From Pseudoalteromonas sp. SMS1 (lineage in GTDB: Bacteria; Pseudomonadota; Gammaproteobacteria; Enterobacterales; Alteromonadaceae), in contig NZ_JAKGBI010000005.1 of the NCBI RefSeq assembly GCF_021530565.1, forward strand, positions 186,001 to 250,000: DNA of 64,000 nucleotides. Direction: 5' to 3'. A program made the translations under genes and the position numbers. How positions within the stretch are numbered: position 1 is the first letter of the stretch; each line of letters begins with the position of its first letter. Shown in pieces: positions 48,702-59,135 of this stretch. A model generated the notes under the pieces. It was not told the origin of the DNA and did no database searches. It saw only the letters and a list, made by a program, of their open reading frames with translations.

Positions 48702-50174
48702 CTACATCATTACTACATCAAACTGCTCTTGGCTGTACAAGTTTTCAGTCTGAATACTGACTTGTTTACCTATGAATAGCTCCAGTTCAGCCAAGTTATG
48801 GTATTCATCATTGACCAGTGCCTCACTGACTGCCGCAGATGCATAAACCATAAATTTATCAGCTTCATAGGCGCGATTGACTCTTACAATTTCACGCAGG
48901 ATTTCGTAGCACACTGTTTCTACCGTTTTTAACGAGCCGCGGCCTGAACACGATGGACATACATCACAAAGAATATGCTCTAGACTTTCTCTGGTGCGTT
49001 TTCGCGTCATTTCAACTAAACCGAGCGCTGACAAGCCATTTATATTGGCCTTCGCCCTGTCTTTTGCGAGTGCCGCTTCGAGCGAATGCAATACCCGTCG
49101 TTTGTGTTCATCAGAAATCATATCAATAAAATCTATGATAATAATACCGCCCAGGTTCCTTAACCTAAGCTGACGCGCGATCGCTGAGGTCGCTTCAACA
49201 TTGGTATTAAAAATCGTTTCTTCTAAATTTCTGTGGCCAACAAAGGCACCGGTATTCACATCCACTGTCGTCATGGCTTCAGTTTGGTCAATGATTAAAT
49301 AGCCACCTGACTTTAACTCCACTTTTCGGTGCAACGCTTTTTGGATCTCAGCTTCTACATCGAATAAATCAAAGATAGGCCTTTCACCTGGGTAGTATTC
49401 AAGTGTGTTTGACAACTGCGGAACAAACTCTTCCGTAAACGATTTTAGCTGTTGGTATGTCAGTTTAGAGTCAACACGAATGCGCTCCATATCTTCACCT
49501 ACATAATCGCGCAAAGTACGAAAAGCGAGTGTTAGGTCTTCATGTAAGATGCTCGCTTTGCTGGTTTTGCGTCGCTTACCTACAATTTTTTGCCAGAGCT
49601 TTTTGAGGAATTCAGCATCATGCTTTAGCTCTGCTTCAGCAGCCCCTTCAGCCGCAGTTCTGACAATGAAACCACCATTTTCATCATTGTACTGCGCAAC
49701 AATGTTCTTCAATCGACTCCGCTCTTCTTCGGTTTCGATCCTTTGGCTGACTCCGACATGAGTCGCATCAGGCATAAACACTAAGTAGCGTGAAGGAATG
49801 GTAATGTCAGTCGTCAGGCGAGCGCCCTTGGTACCAATTGGGTCTTTCACGACCTGTACCATAATAAATTGACCTTGCTTTACTAGTTCGCGAATATCCT
49901 GCACTTTTTTCACTGGTTGCTCATCGACATCTTCTTCGATAGAAGCGCTGCTCACGATGTCAGAAGCATGTAAAAAAGCGGCTTTTTCTAAACCAATATC
50001 CACAAAAGCAGCCTGCATCCCAGGTAGTACACGGCTGACTTTACCTAAATAGATGTTACCCACAATGCCGAGGTTTCCGACACGCTCGACCTGAACCTCT
50101 TGTAAAACGCCATTTTCAATTAAGGCTACGCGACTTTCACTCGGTGTCACATTGATCAATAATTCGCTACTCAT
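48702..50174 (-). CDS. rng: ribonuclease G
   Basis: 490 residues. S1-like RNA-binding domain at the N-terminus (LGKVSRVLPGMQAAFVDIG), catalytic aspartates in TVDVNTGAFVG and IIIDFIDM, and the zinc-link Cys pair in CDVCPSCSGRG. Processes 16S rRNA 5' ends and some mRNAs. The start overlaps maf by eight bases. Confidence 0.97.
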   Translation of the reverse strand: MSSELLINVTPSESRVALIENGVLQEVQVERVGNLGIVGNIYLGKVSRVLPGMQAAFVDIGLEKAAFLHASDIVSSASIEEDVDEQPVKKVQDIRELVKQGQFIMVQVVKDPIGTKGARLTTDITIPSRYLVFMPDATHVGVSQRIETEEERSRLKNIVAQYNDENGGFIVRTAAEGAAEAELKHDAEFLKKLWQKIVGKRRKTSKASILHEDLTLAFRTLRDYVGEDMERIRVDSKLTYQQLKSFTEEFVPQLSNTLEYYPGERPIFDLFDVEAEIQKALHRKVELKSGGYLIIDQTEAMTTVDVNTGAFVGHRNLEETIFNTNVEATSAIARQLRLRNLGGIIIIDFIDMISDEHKRRVLHSLEAALAKDRAKANINGLSALGLVEMTRKRTRESLEHILCDVCPSCSGRGSLKTVETVCYEILREIVRVNRAYEADKFMVYASAAVSEALVNDEYHNLAELELFIGKQVSIQTENLYSQEQFDVVMM

Positions 50175-50745
50175 CTTGGCCTGCCATAAATGCTTGAATT
50201 AGTTCATCTGTTTCATATAAAGGTAGTCCGACTACTGCGAAATAACTACCTTTTAGTTGACTGACAAATCTTCCCCCTAAGCCTTGGATACCATACCCGC
50301 CGGCCTTATCATGGGGCTCTCCACTTTGCCAATACGCTACAATCTCTTGTTCTGATAATGGCTTAAATGTTACTTCGGTAGTCACTATCGTACTTAAGAC
50401 CCTTTCCCCTTGCGCCAGTGCAACCGCCGTCATCACATGGTGTGTACTGCCAGATAACAGCGTCATCATGGCATTAAAATCAGCAAAGTCTCTTGGTTTT
50501 CCTAGCGTTTGGCCATCAGCGACAACAATCGTATCACTGCCAAGTACTGGGCTATCGTGATAACCCAACTCAACACCACTTTGTGCTTTCAATCGTGCTA
50601 AGCGCTCTACATAAGTACTTGGAGTTTCATTTAAAAGTTTTGTTTCATCTGCATCAACAGAAAATTGTTCAAAATCGTAACCAAGTTGTGTGAGAAGTTC
50701 TTTACGACGTGGAGAAGCAGAAGCCAAATATAATTTTACAGTCAT
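50167..50745 (-). CDS. maf: Maf family nucleoside triphosphate pyrophosphatase
   Basis: 192 residues. N-terminal LASASPRRKELL and SDTIV motifs are intact, with GKPRD and the DKAGGYGIQG loop. E. coli YhdE at the same position hydrolyses dTTP/UTP and is linked to septum control. It starts at the last base of mreD, so one operon with mreBCD. Confidence 0.95.
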   Translation of the reverse strand: MTVKLYLASASPRRKELLTQLGYDFEQFSVDADETKLLNETPSTYVERLARLKAQSGVELGYHDSPVLGSDTIVVADGQTLGKPRDFADFNAMMTLLSGSTHHVMTAVALAQGERVLSTIVTTEVTFKPLSEQEIVAYWQSGEPHDKAGGYGIQGLGGRFVSQLKGSYFAVVGLPLYETDELIQAFMAGQDE

Positions 50746-51221
50746 TAACGGATCCTAAAATGCCTTCTATATTTTCTAAGTAACAAGAAAATCCAAGGCC
50801 AACAAAACATGCCTATCAATGCCGGCCACAGGTAGGCTGGATCAAAATAAATATCTAACAAAAAGTGATTTAACCAAAACTGTAGTAAGTGATATAGCGC
50901 CAAAAATAACCCGATTAACATGGCTTGTTGCCACAAAGAAAAATTACGCAGTTTTTGAAAGTTACTCACTGTAATATAGATACATACAGAATAAGTTAAG
51001 GAATTGATGCCCAACGGTGAGCCAACAGCCAAATCCATAATCAAGCCCGTACACCAAGCCCAACCGATATTTACTCGATGTGGAATAGCAATTGACCAAT
51101 ACATCAAAACCAGTAAAACCCAGTCAGGCCTGAATGGCTCCAAGGAAAATGGGAGAGGCATCAGCGCCATAATCAACGCCAAGAAAACGCTAAATGCGAC
51201 CAAGGAAAAACTACGACTCAT
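50745..51221 (-). CDS. mreD: rod-shape protein MreD
   Basis: 158 residues with about five membrane helices and little soluble part. Conserved PDWVLLVLMYW and GLIMDLAVGSPLG. Part of the elongasome with MreB, MreC, RodA and PBP2. Overlaps mreC by 11 bases. Confidence 0.95.
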   Translation of the reverse strand: MSRSFSLVAFSVFLALIMALMPLPFSLEPFRPDWVLLVLMYWSIAIPHRVNIGWAWCTGLIMDLAVGSPLGINSLTYSVCIYITVSNFQKLRNFSLWQQAMLIGLFLALYHLLQFWLNHFLLDIYFDPAYLWPALIGMFCWPWIFLLLRKYRRHFRIR

Positions 51222-52052
51222 TGACTGCTCCTTGATTACCTTTACCTAAAATGACGAGCAGACGGATACGATCCAACTGAGCTATTGGCTCCGCATACAC
51301 TTTAGCAAACGGCAATCCCTCATCGCGATCGATTTCTGTCACCACGGCCACTGGGTATCCTTCTGGGAAGCGTCCGCCCAACCCAGATGTAACTAATATA
51401 TCGCCAATCCGAATATCAAGACTGTGCGATACGTGTGCTAACTGCACCAAGTTGATTTTCCCAATGCCTTCAATCACCATACTGACGTCATTTCGCAGAA
51501 TACGTACTGGCGTCGCATGCGTGGTATCCGTCATAAGCAATACCCGAGATGTTGTCGTGCCCACTTGCGTAAGCTGACCAACTAACCCCAATTCATCAAT
51601 CACCGCTTGCCCTTCTTCGACACCATCTATCGTGCCTTTATTGATAACAACTTGGTGACTGTAACGGTTTGAGCGCACAGATAAAACTTGTGCAATTTGA
51701 CGGGCATTTGATTGACGAGACGATGCACCTAACAGCGCTCTCAGCTCGACATTTTCTTTAAGCAGAAATTGATATTGTTGGAGCTGCTCACTTTGTAGAA
51801 GTTGCTTAGCACGTAGTGCTTGGTTTTCTTGTAGCAGTTGATCGCGTGTGTTTAAGCTTTTGGCACCAACATTGAAGAGTTCATAAGGCACATTCGCCGC
51901 ATACAGTACAGGGCTCACTAACGTATTGAGCGTAGTGCGCACAAACGTGCCCCCTGAGGTATATCTGTCACCAATGATCAGCACAATACTAAGCACAACT
52001 GCGACGGTAAGTCGCAGTTGTAGTGATGCACTTCGGCCAAACAGTAAATTCA

Positions 52053-52053
<1 letters not shown>
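51211..52053 (-). CDS. mreC: rod-shape protein MreC
   Basis: 280 residues. N-terminal membrane helix (LRLTVAVVLSIVLIIGD), a coiled coil (about 68-108), and a C-terminal periplasmic beta-barrel region (VLSVRSNRYSHQVVINKG, SGLGGRFPEGYPVAVV). Recruits cell-wall enzymes to MreB filaments. Its ATG shares a base with the mreB stop. Confidence 0.97.
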
Positions 52054-53123
<1,070 letters not shown>

Positions 53124-53130
53124 TTAACAA

Positions 53131-53155
53131 AGCCGTGTCGACATGCGCCACGGCT
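53131..53155 (-). terminator. weak hairpin upstream of mreB
   Basis: AGCCGTG / CACGGCT, 7-bp stem with an 11-base loop, then TTTGTT on the minus strand. Could end the transcript of the upstream gene or attenuate mreB. Confidence 0.4.
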
Positions 53156-53172
53156 GAAATATTTAAGTCTAC

Positions 53173-53191
53173 AAAGTGCAAACTGCACTTT
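53173..53191 (-). terminator. hairpin after the PEGA/SUMF gene
   Basis: Perfect AAAGTGCA / TGCACTTT with a 3-base loop, followed on the minus strand by TTTGT-like sequence. A possible weak terminator, 30 bases after the stop codon. Confidence 0.45.
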
Positions 53192-53222
53192 AACTGAATA
53201 CACGCTCCTCGCGCATATTAAT

Positions 53223-55235
53223 TTATCTTTCTCGAACCAACCTAAAACCAATGTAGTTGGCCCTAAAATCTGGTGCTAAGGCTAGGCGAGTTGAAACTCT
53301 CGCCAAGCTTGGCGCAAAGTTCCACGCCCCGCCTCTCACTGTCACATCCTCTTGTGAAGCACGCTTTTGTGTCCATTCCCAAACATTACCGACGGTATCG
53401 TATAAACCATAATTGTTTGGCGAGAACTCACCAACAGGCGCTGGGCTTTTGTTTGACCAATCACTGCCACACCAACCACAATTAGCTAGTCCACGACCTA
53501 TTTCGTTACCCCATGGGTATTCTGAGCTGGTGCCAGCACGGGCTGCATATTCCCACTCAACCTCATTAGGTAGTCGGAATTGGATACCTTTTTCACCTGA
53601 AAGCCAGTTTGCATACGATTTCGCATCTTCATATGTAACACAAACTACCGGAAAGTTATCTGCTTGTTCAAACCCTGGGTTATCCCAATCGTATTCACTT
53701 TCCCAAATTGGCTCGCCATTTTTATAATGGGCACAGCCAGTGCCTTTTTCTGCTTCAGTTTGGTAACCCGTACTCAGAATAAATTGTCTAAACTCGGCAA
53801 CGGTCACTTCTTTACTTTGCATCGCATAAGAGTGACTTAGTACCTTTTCGACGACGGGTCTTTCATTGGCAAGACCATTTCCGGTCAAATCTCCCATTTG
53901 AAATGTCCCGGCAGGAATGATCACAACCTTGTTTTCAACAAGATTGGGCGTCACTTTCTGCTTTACTGCGATCGGAGTGCTCTGTTGCTCGCTTTTTGGC
54001 GTCGGTGCAGCAATCGACTCAGGCTTTTTTATCAGCTTTGCATTGATCGTTCGCGCTCTGCGCACGTCAATTTGTGCTTTGTATGACTCATAACCCAATT
54101 TACGGATCTCAATGTCATACGCTCCAAGCGGTACACTGACCACTAATTTAGTAGATCCGTAACTGACGCCATCGATAAAGACTTCATCGTCATAAACGTT
54201 CGAACGTAACGTTAAATCAACTTGTCGATCTTGCGGCGCTTGCTGTAGTACTTGTGATTTTATCTCTGGCTTTGGTTGCAGCGTTGCAATACTCGGGACA
54301 GTACGCTCCACGCTTTCAACCTCATCATTGAAAGTTAACTGACTGTCACTGAAGGTCGTTGGATAACTCGCTTGATACCCCACAGCCAATGGCGTGCCAT
54401 ATTCACTACAGAATCGATTGTCCAAAGACAACAGGCCACACAAGCGGCTGTTATTCACATCGCCGCGCATTGTGACACTCAAATTCACACTGTAATTACC
54501 TTGGCCACTGAAGGCACTGCCGACAACGTGGCTGCTCACGACCTGAACTTGCGCTCCTGCCATGTGGCGTTTTGGTTCGACGAGCCGTTGTTCGGTTAGA
54601 TTTGCAAAAATTTGGTCAATAAACCGTTTAGTGGCCTTTTGTAAGCCAAGCTGTTGACCACGTTGCTCACACGCTGCCAAAGTTTCTGTACGCTTACAAT
54701 TAATCGTATGTTCAACTTCTAACGTCCCTTCGCGTGTAAACTCATTACGCAGACGCTCAACACGTGCTGTGCTAAGTTGATCTCTTAAGCTGGCAATTGT
54801 ATTGACAAGTGTATGTTTGCTAACGCGGATCTGCTCAATATCTTTTCGGTGCGATGCGATGGCCGCTAATTGCATCGCGATGTCTTCTTTATTGGCTTTA
54901 TGATCAGAAACAGATTGCTGATATCTCAGCTGTGCAGAAGAAATATCGATAGATGGATCATCGATTAAACGACGATATAAATCATTCATTGCGTCTAAAG
55001 CTTGGTTCTTTTCTTTATCAAGCTCGCTGGAATTGTTTCTTAATAATTCTAGCTGAGCCTGTAAACGAGCTTCTTCAGCAACATGCTTATCTAAAATCTG
55101 AGTATATCTGTCTAACTCAGCTTGTTTTTCAGAGCGCTCTGACTCGATAGCTGTCACAGTCGCAGTATCTTGTGCCCAAACACTTACAGACAATAAGGCG
55201 GCAGAGACAAAAAGAGATAAAGGAGCAATTCGCAT
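53223..55235 (-). CDS. secreted coiled-coil/PEGA/SUMF-domain protein, unknown function
   Basis: 670 residues from the ATG at 55235 (GGA ten bases upstream; two in-frame starts lie just before it). Sec signal peptide ending SVWA, a coiled coil (about 25-160), a middle part with paired Cys, a PEGA domain (about 340-395; DEVFIDGVSYGST, PLGAYDIEIRKLGY), a Pro/Gln linker, and a C-terminal SUMF/FGE-sulfatase domain (about 430-670; PAGTFQMGD, RLPNEVEWEYAARAG, NVWEWT, RGGAW). The two catalytic Cys of true formylglycine-generating enzymes are missing, so it is probably a binding or structural module. It is upstream of mreB, where MSHA genes often lie in related bacteria. Confidence 0.85.
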   Translation of the reverse strand: MRIAPLSLFVSAALLSVSVWAQDTATVTAIESERSEKQAELDRYTQILDKHVAEEARLQAQLELLRNNSSELDKEKNQALDAMNDLYRRLIDDPSIDISSAQLRYQQSVSDHKANKEDIAMQLAAIASHRKDIEQIRVSKHTLVNTIASLRDQLSTARVERLRNEFTREGTLEVEHTINCKRTETLAACEQRGQQLGLQKATKRFIDQIFANLTEQRLVEPKRHMAGAQVQVVSSHVVGSAFSGQGNYSVNLSVTMRGDVNNSRLCGLLSLDNRFCSEYGTPLAVGYQASYPTTFSDSQLTFNDEVESVERTVPSIATLQPKPEIKSQVLQQAPQDRQVDLTLRSNVYDDEVFIDGVSYGSTKLVVSVPLGAYDIEIRKLGYESYKAQIDVRRARTINAKLIKKPESIAAPTPKSEQQSTPIAVKQKVTPNLVENKVVIIPAGTFQMGDLTGNGLANERPVVEKVLSHSYAMQSKEVTVAEFRQFILSTGYQTEAEKGTGCAHYKNGEPIWESEYDWDNPGFEQADNFPVVCVTYEDAKSYANWLSGEKGIQFRLPNEVEWEYAARAGTSSEYPWGNEIGRGLANCGWCGSDWSNKSPAPVGEFSPNNYGLYDTVGNVWEWTQKRASQEDVTVRGGAWNFAPSLARVSTRLALAPDFRANYIGFRLVRER

Positions 55236-55446
55236 ATATTCCATTCCCAACAGCGGCAGTTGTTTTGGTCTTTGTTATTTTTGATATTTTAATGCTTAAT
55301 GCTATGTACTTACGGAGTAAAACACAAGCTTTGCACAATTAATATCTGAGTTTACAACTATTAGTCACGTCGTTACCAGTGTTCTCTGCACATTTTCATG
55401 AAATAATAACCTCAAAGCGCTTATTTATAGAGAATTCTAAAATCTG

Positions 55447-56349
55447 ATGTTCAATTCCAAGCACCTAGAATCACCCGTTCAACGTATTAACCACCCACTA
55501 CTACGTGATAAAAAGGTGACATTGCTCGTGAAGAGGGATGACCTTTTACACCCCACTGTACAGGGCAATAAATGGCGCAAACTCAAGTACAACTTGATTG
55601 AACTCAAACGGCTAAATCGCAGTGCCATACTTACCTTTGGAGGGCCATTTTCGAACCATTTATATGCCACTGCTATGGCAAGTAAATTATTCAATATTCC
55701 GGCCCACATCATTGTAAGAGGACCCCACTTAGATATGCAAAACCCCACTCTACGCTTTGCCAAAGCGTGCGGTGTTAATTTGCATGCAGTCACAAGATTA
55801 GAATACAGACAGAGATCTGACAACGCTTACTTACAAGACTTGGCAACGCAATTCCCAAATACCTATATCGTGCCAGAGGGGGGCAGTAATCAGTTTGCAT
55901 TGCAAGGCTGCAAAGAACTCGCGCTGTCGCTTCCCAACGCTGATTACGTATGCTGCGCAGTTGGCAGTGGCGGAACACTTGCTGGGATATTGAGCGGATT
56001 ACCAACATCAACCCAAGCGCTGGGTATGTGTGTTTTAAAAGGCGCTGAATACCTATCTCAAGAAGTATGTAGATTAAATCCCAATGCCGCATCACAGCAA
56101 AACTGGCAGCTGATGCATCAATTTCACGATGGTGGCTATGGTAAGTTCAGCGATGCACAGTGGGCTTTTTGCCAACAGATGAAACAAGATCACGCACTGC
56201 CACTAGAGCCGATATATACCGGCAAGATGATGTTTGGGCTGTGGCAACTTATCGAACAAAGTTATTTCCCTGAGCACAGTACAATTGTCGCTATTCATAC
56301 TGGCGGACTTCAAGGCTTAGATGGCTTGCGCTATCGCAACCTAATTTAG
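55447..56349 (+). CDS. PLP-dependent ACC deaminase/D-cysteine desulfhydrase family enzyme
   Basis: 300 residues, fold type II PLP enzyme. The PLP lysine is in VQGNKWRKLKYNL, and the GGPFSNHLYATA segment matches the family's substrate-serine loop; VGSGGTLAGIL is the phosphate-binding loop. ACC deaminase and D-cysteine desulfhydrase belong to this group, but the substrate cannot be told from sequence. The end overlaps the csrD-like gene on the other strand by nine bases. Confidence 0.85.
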   Translation: MFNSKHLESPVQRINHPLLRDKKVTLLVKRDDLLHPTVQGNKWRKLKYNLIELKRLNRSAILTFGGPFSNHLYATAMASKLFNIPAHIIVRGPHLDMQNPTLRFAKACGVNLHAVTRLEYRQRSDNAYLQDLATQFPNTYIVPEGGSNQFALQGCKELALSLPNADYVCCAVGSGGTLAGILSGLPTSTQALGMCVLKGAEYLSQEVCRLNPNAASQQNWQLMHQFHDGGYGKFSDAQWAFCQQMKQDHALPLEPIYTGKMMFGLWQLIEQSYFPEHSTIVAIHTGGLQGLDGLRYRNLI

Positions 56350-57987
56350 ACTATTCTCAAGTTCAAGTAATGGCGCACTAAAGTAATAACCCTGAGCCCC
56401 ATCAACACCCAACCGTTTAATGCAATTAAGTTCATCTTGTGTTTCGACACCTACGGCATATACGGGCACATGCAACTTTTTGGCTTGGTTAACAATTTGC
56501 TTTACCACAGCGCGGCGTTTTGCGCTTGATTGAATATCATGTATTAGCTCAAATGCGAGTTTTATCCCTACGATGTTATGTACTTTTTGCAGTGGAGCGA
56601 CATCCAAGGGACCATTGACGTGATCGAGCACGATGCTGGCTCCTAACGGAGACAATGCATCAAAAAATTGCTCAAAATAGCTGCGATGTTGATAATAATC
56701 ACAAATCATCAATTCCAAAGTGACATCTTTGGCTCTTCCAGATTCTTTTAAAATGGCCATTAACCAACTTAAAAATTCACTGTTTGACCAATTTACGACA
56801 TGCAAGTTGACACTCACCGTAAACCCTTTTGGCTCCTTGCTCAACACCTTAAGCGCTTGGCGTACAATGGACTTGTCCAACTCTATAAGGTGCTCGCTAC
56901 GATGGATTTTGTGAATAAACTGCCCCGCAGTGATCAACCCCAGTGTTTTATGCCTTACGCGAAGTAATGCCTCACTTTGGATTACATCTTGCGTCTTAAA
57001 ATCGAATAAGGGCTGAAAAAACAGTACAAAGCGACCAGCCTTAATATCGTCAATGACATTGGTCTCTGCGTCTAACAAACTCTCCGCTAAGGTACGGTTC
57101 AATGGCAGCATATGAATGTGTTGCCACACATGGTTTTGTGCCACACTGAGCGAGGATCGCGCGATTTGATAAACCTGAGTTTGGTCTGCGCCTTCACTGT
57201 AAAAACACGCCCCACATTTAACAGCACTTCTGGACAAATCCCCGCGAAACGCTAAAAGTGCTTGATACACAACCTCATGTAGGCGTTTGACTGTTTGCTC
57301 GACTTCATCTTTGCTCAAAGAAGACAATGTTACGGCCAATGCTCCCGATGACAAGTACTTCGCAGAGCAGTAGCGATATTTGTTAAAGCATTTTGCCAAT
57401 GTCACACTGAAATGGCTCTGTGGTTCAACGTGTTTAGGCAGTTCACAACGCCATTTGAACATCGCAAACATGTTCACTTGCTGACTAGTACTAACAGGTA
57501 AAATAAGCTCTTGTGCACTGGGTGGTTTGATTTTATGACCCGCTTTTTCCACCTTTCGACCATCCACACTCCCCCTTTGACTGCGCTTAAATTTGTTTTT
57601 TAACTTAAACACCAGTCCAATGAGCAACAGTGAGATATTGAGCCATATGCCTGCATTGAGCCCTTTCAATACGACCGTGTTTGGATACAGTGTCAACCTC
57701 TGCTGCGCCAGATTTATTTCATATGGGTTTGAAAACCAAGCCAATGGAAAGTTGACTGGCGCTTCCGGGCTAAATCCAAATTTCAGGGCTTCTTTATGAA
57801 TGTCTTGACGGTGCACAGGTTCAACATAGTTTGATAATTGCATAGACAAACGTGTCGCATCCTCCGTCACCCAAACGTTTGTCATGTGGATCACGGACAA
57901 ATTTCCAACCAGCGCTAACACACACCACGCTATCAAGAGTACATACCCTCGTCTAAACGTGTTATCTAGGAGCGCAAAGTGAAGCAT
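56341..57987 (-). CDS. csrD: CsrD/MshH-like membrane protein with degenerate EAL domain
   Basis: 548 residues. Two membrane helices (about 14-34 and 114-130) flank a periplasmic loop; a poorly conserved GGDEF-like region follows (about 190-310) and then an EAL domain (310-545). The EAL motif itself survives (SEALLR), but DDFGTG is replaced by DHVNGP and AEGVE by AVGVE, so phosphodiesterase activity is unlikely. CsrD of E. coli is a similarly degenerate protein that makes CsrB/C RNAs susceptible to RNase E. Adjacency to ssb supports CsrD/MshH; the assignment is still inference. Confidence 0.75.
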   Translation of the reverse strand: MLHFALLDNTFRRGYVLLIAWCVLALVGNLSVIHMTNVWVTEDATRLSMQLSNYVEPVHRQDIHKEALKFGFSPEAPVNFPLAWFSNPYEINLAQQRLTLYPNTVVLKGLNAGIWLNISLLLIGLVFKLKNKFKRSQRGSVDGRKVEKAGHKIKPPSAQELILPVSTSQQVNMFAMFKWRCELPKHVEPQSHFSVTLAKCFNKYRYCSAKYLSSGALAVTLSSLSKDEVEQTVKRLHEVVYQALLAFRGDLSRSAVKCGACFYSEGADQTQVYQIARSSLSVAQNHVWQHIHMLPLNRTLAESLLDAETNVIDDIKAGRFVLFFQPLFDFKTQDVIQSEALLRVRHKTLGLITAGQFIHKIHRSEHLIELDKSIVRQALKVLSKEPKGFTVSVNLHVVNWSNSEFLSWLMAILKESGRAKDVTLELMICDYYQHRSYFEQFFDALSPLGASIVLDHVNGPLDVAPLQKVHNIVGIKLAFELIHDIQSSAKRRAVVKQIVNQAKKLHVPVYAVGVETQDELNCIKRLGVDGAQGYYFSAPLLELENSLN

Positions 57988-58313
57988 AATATAAAGTAGT
58001 CGTTGGTGATTCTGTCTAAAGTTTTGTTCAATCTATTGCAAAACTCAAGGAAGGGCAGGTAAGAATCAGCAAAACTGCTGATATAGCGTGTAATATATTT
58101 TTACAGATAGTGTCTTCAGTGCAACTCAAGTATCGATCCGTCATCTAGGCGCCGCCCATCAACAGATTCACGCTCACCTCCTAGCACACGAGGTATATGT
58201 AAGCTCTCTGGATTCTGTTACGGTATTAACCCCATTAAAACAGACATGACATCTATGACTCGCTCACTTGGGCTTCCTCTCATACGCTTCCTATGGGGAG
58301 GGGGGCAAAAACA
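57988..58313. other. gene-free region between csrD-like gene and ssb
   Basis: About 325 bases. It must hold the promoter of the csrD-like gene. A 7-bp hairpin ATCAGCA/TGCTGAT lies at 58065-58082 with no T run. No gene is visible. Confidence 0.45.
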
Positions 58314-58342
58314 AAAAAGCCTCCACAAATAGGAGGCTTTTT
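58314..58342 (-). terminator. terminator after ssb
   Basis: AAAAAGCCTCC / GGAGGCTTTTT stem with a 7-base loop, ending in T on the minus strand, about 25 bases past the ssb stop codon. Confidence 0.9.
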
Positions 58343-58366
58343 AGCAAAGGCGATACCGTTCGTTGG

Positions 58367-59029
58367 TTAGAACGGAATATCGTCGTCAAAGTCAATGGGT
58401 GGCTCCATCGGGTTTGAAGCACTGCCACTACCCTGTTGTGGTGCAAACCCACCTTGTGCCTGTCCACCTTGTGGTTGTGCACTTTGCGTTTGGCCGCCAA
58501 AGTTATTATTTTGCTGCTGTGGTGCACTTTGCTGAGGCGCTTGCTGCTGCGGAGCAAATCCACTTTGTTGCGCTGCTGGCTGTCCATATTGCTGCTGAGT
58601 GTTTTGCTGTGGTGCAAAACCACCTTGCTGCTGGCCATACCCGCCTTGGTTGCCTCCTGATTGATACTGGCCACCTTGCTCATTACGACCGCCAAGCATT
58701 TGCATTTGACCACCCATATCAACCACGATTTCAGTCGTGTATTTATCTTGGCCACTTTGGTCAGTCCATTTACGAGTCTGTAAGCGACCCTCAATGTATA
58801 CTTGAGAACCTTTACGTAAATACTCACCCGCCACTTCAGCTAGTTTGCCAAATAACACCACTCGGTGCCATTCAGTACGTTCTTGAAGTTGGCCAGTGTT
58901 TTTGTCTTTCCAACTGTCTGTTGTTGCGATACTAATATTTGCCACACCGTTTCCGTTTGGCATATAACGTACTTCTGGATCTTGGCCCAAATTACCAACC
59001 AAGATTACTTTGTTCACACCGCGTGCCAT
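58367..59029 (-). CDS. ssb: single-stranded DNA-binding protein SSB
   Basis: 220 residues. OB-fold in the first 110 residues ([42 protein letters not shown]), a Gln/Gly-rich linker (about 115-205), and the acidic C-terminal tip DFDDDIPF that docks partner proteins. GGAGAGG upstream of the ATG. In E. coli ssb is directly divergent from uvrA and LexA-controlled; here two genes lie between them. Confidence 0.97.
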   Translation of the reverse strand: MARGVNKVILVGNLGQDPEVRYMPNGNGVANISIATTDSWKDKNTGQLQERTEWHRVVLFGKLAEVAGEYLRKGSQVYIEGRLQTRKWTDQSGQDKYTTEIVVDMGGQMQMLGGRNEQGGQYQSGGNQGGYGQQQGGFAPQQNTQQQYGQPAAQQSGFAPQQQAPQQSAPQQQNNNFGGQTQSAQPQGGQAQGGFAPQQGSGSASNPMEPPIDFDDDIPF

Positions 59030-59095
59030 GGCACCCTCTCCTCACACAATTACAAACGTTACCAAGCTTTATCATGCTGCCTAACAGTATTTAAA

Positions 59096-59111
59096 TTCGT
59101 ACCAATACGAA
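59096..59111. promoter_or_regulatory. 16-bp inverted repeat upstream of ssb
   Basis: TTCGTA-CCAA-TACGAA, a perfect 6-bp inverted repeat with a 4-base centre, lies about 70 bases before the ssb start. It could be an operator. It does not match the LexA consensus. Confidence 0.4.
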
Positions 59112-59135
59112 CGAACACACTATTTTTAAACAGCT

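Noticed and set aside
58291..58935. Long open frames on both strands over ssb
   Set aside because: They arise from the repetitive Gln/Gly-rich linker codons of SSB; the conserved OB-fold is only in the ssb frame.
59030..59135. LexA box before ssb
   Set aside because: No CTGT-N8-ACAG sequence is present in this gap.
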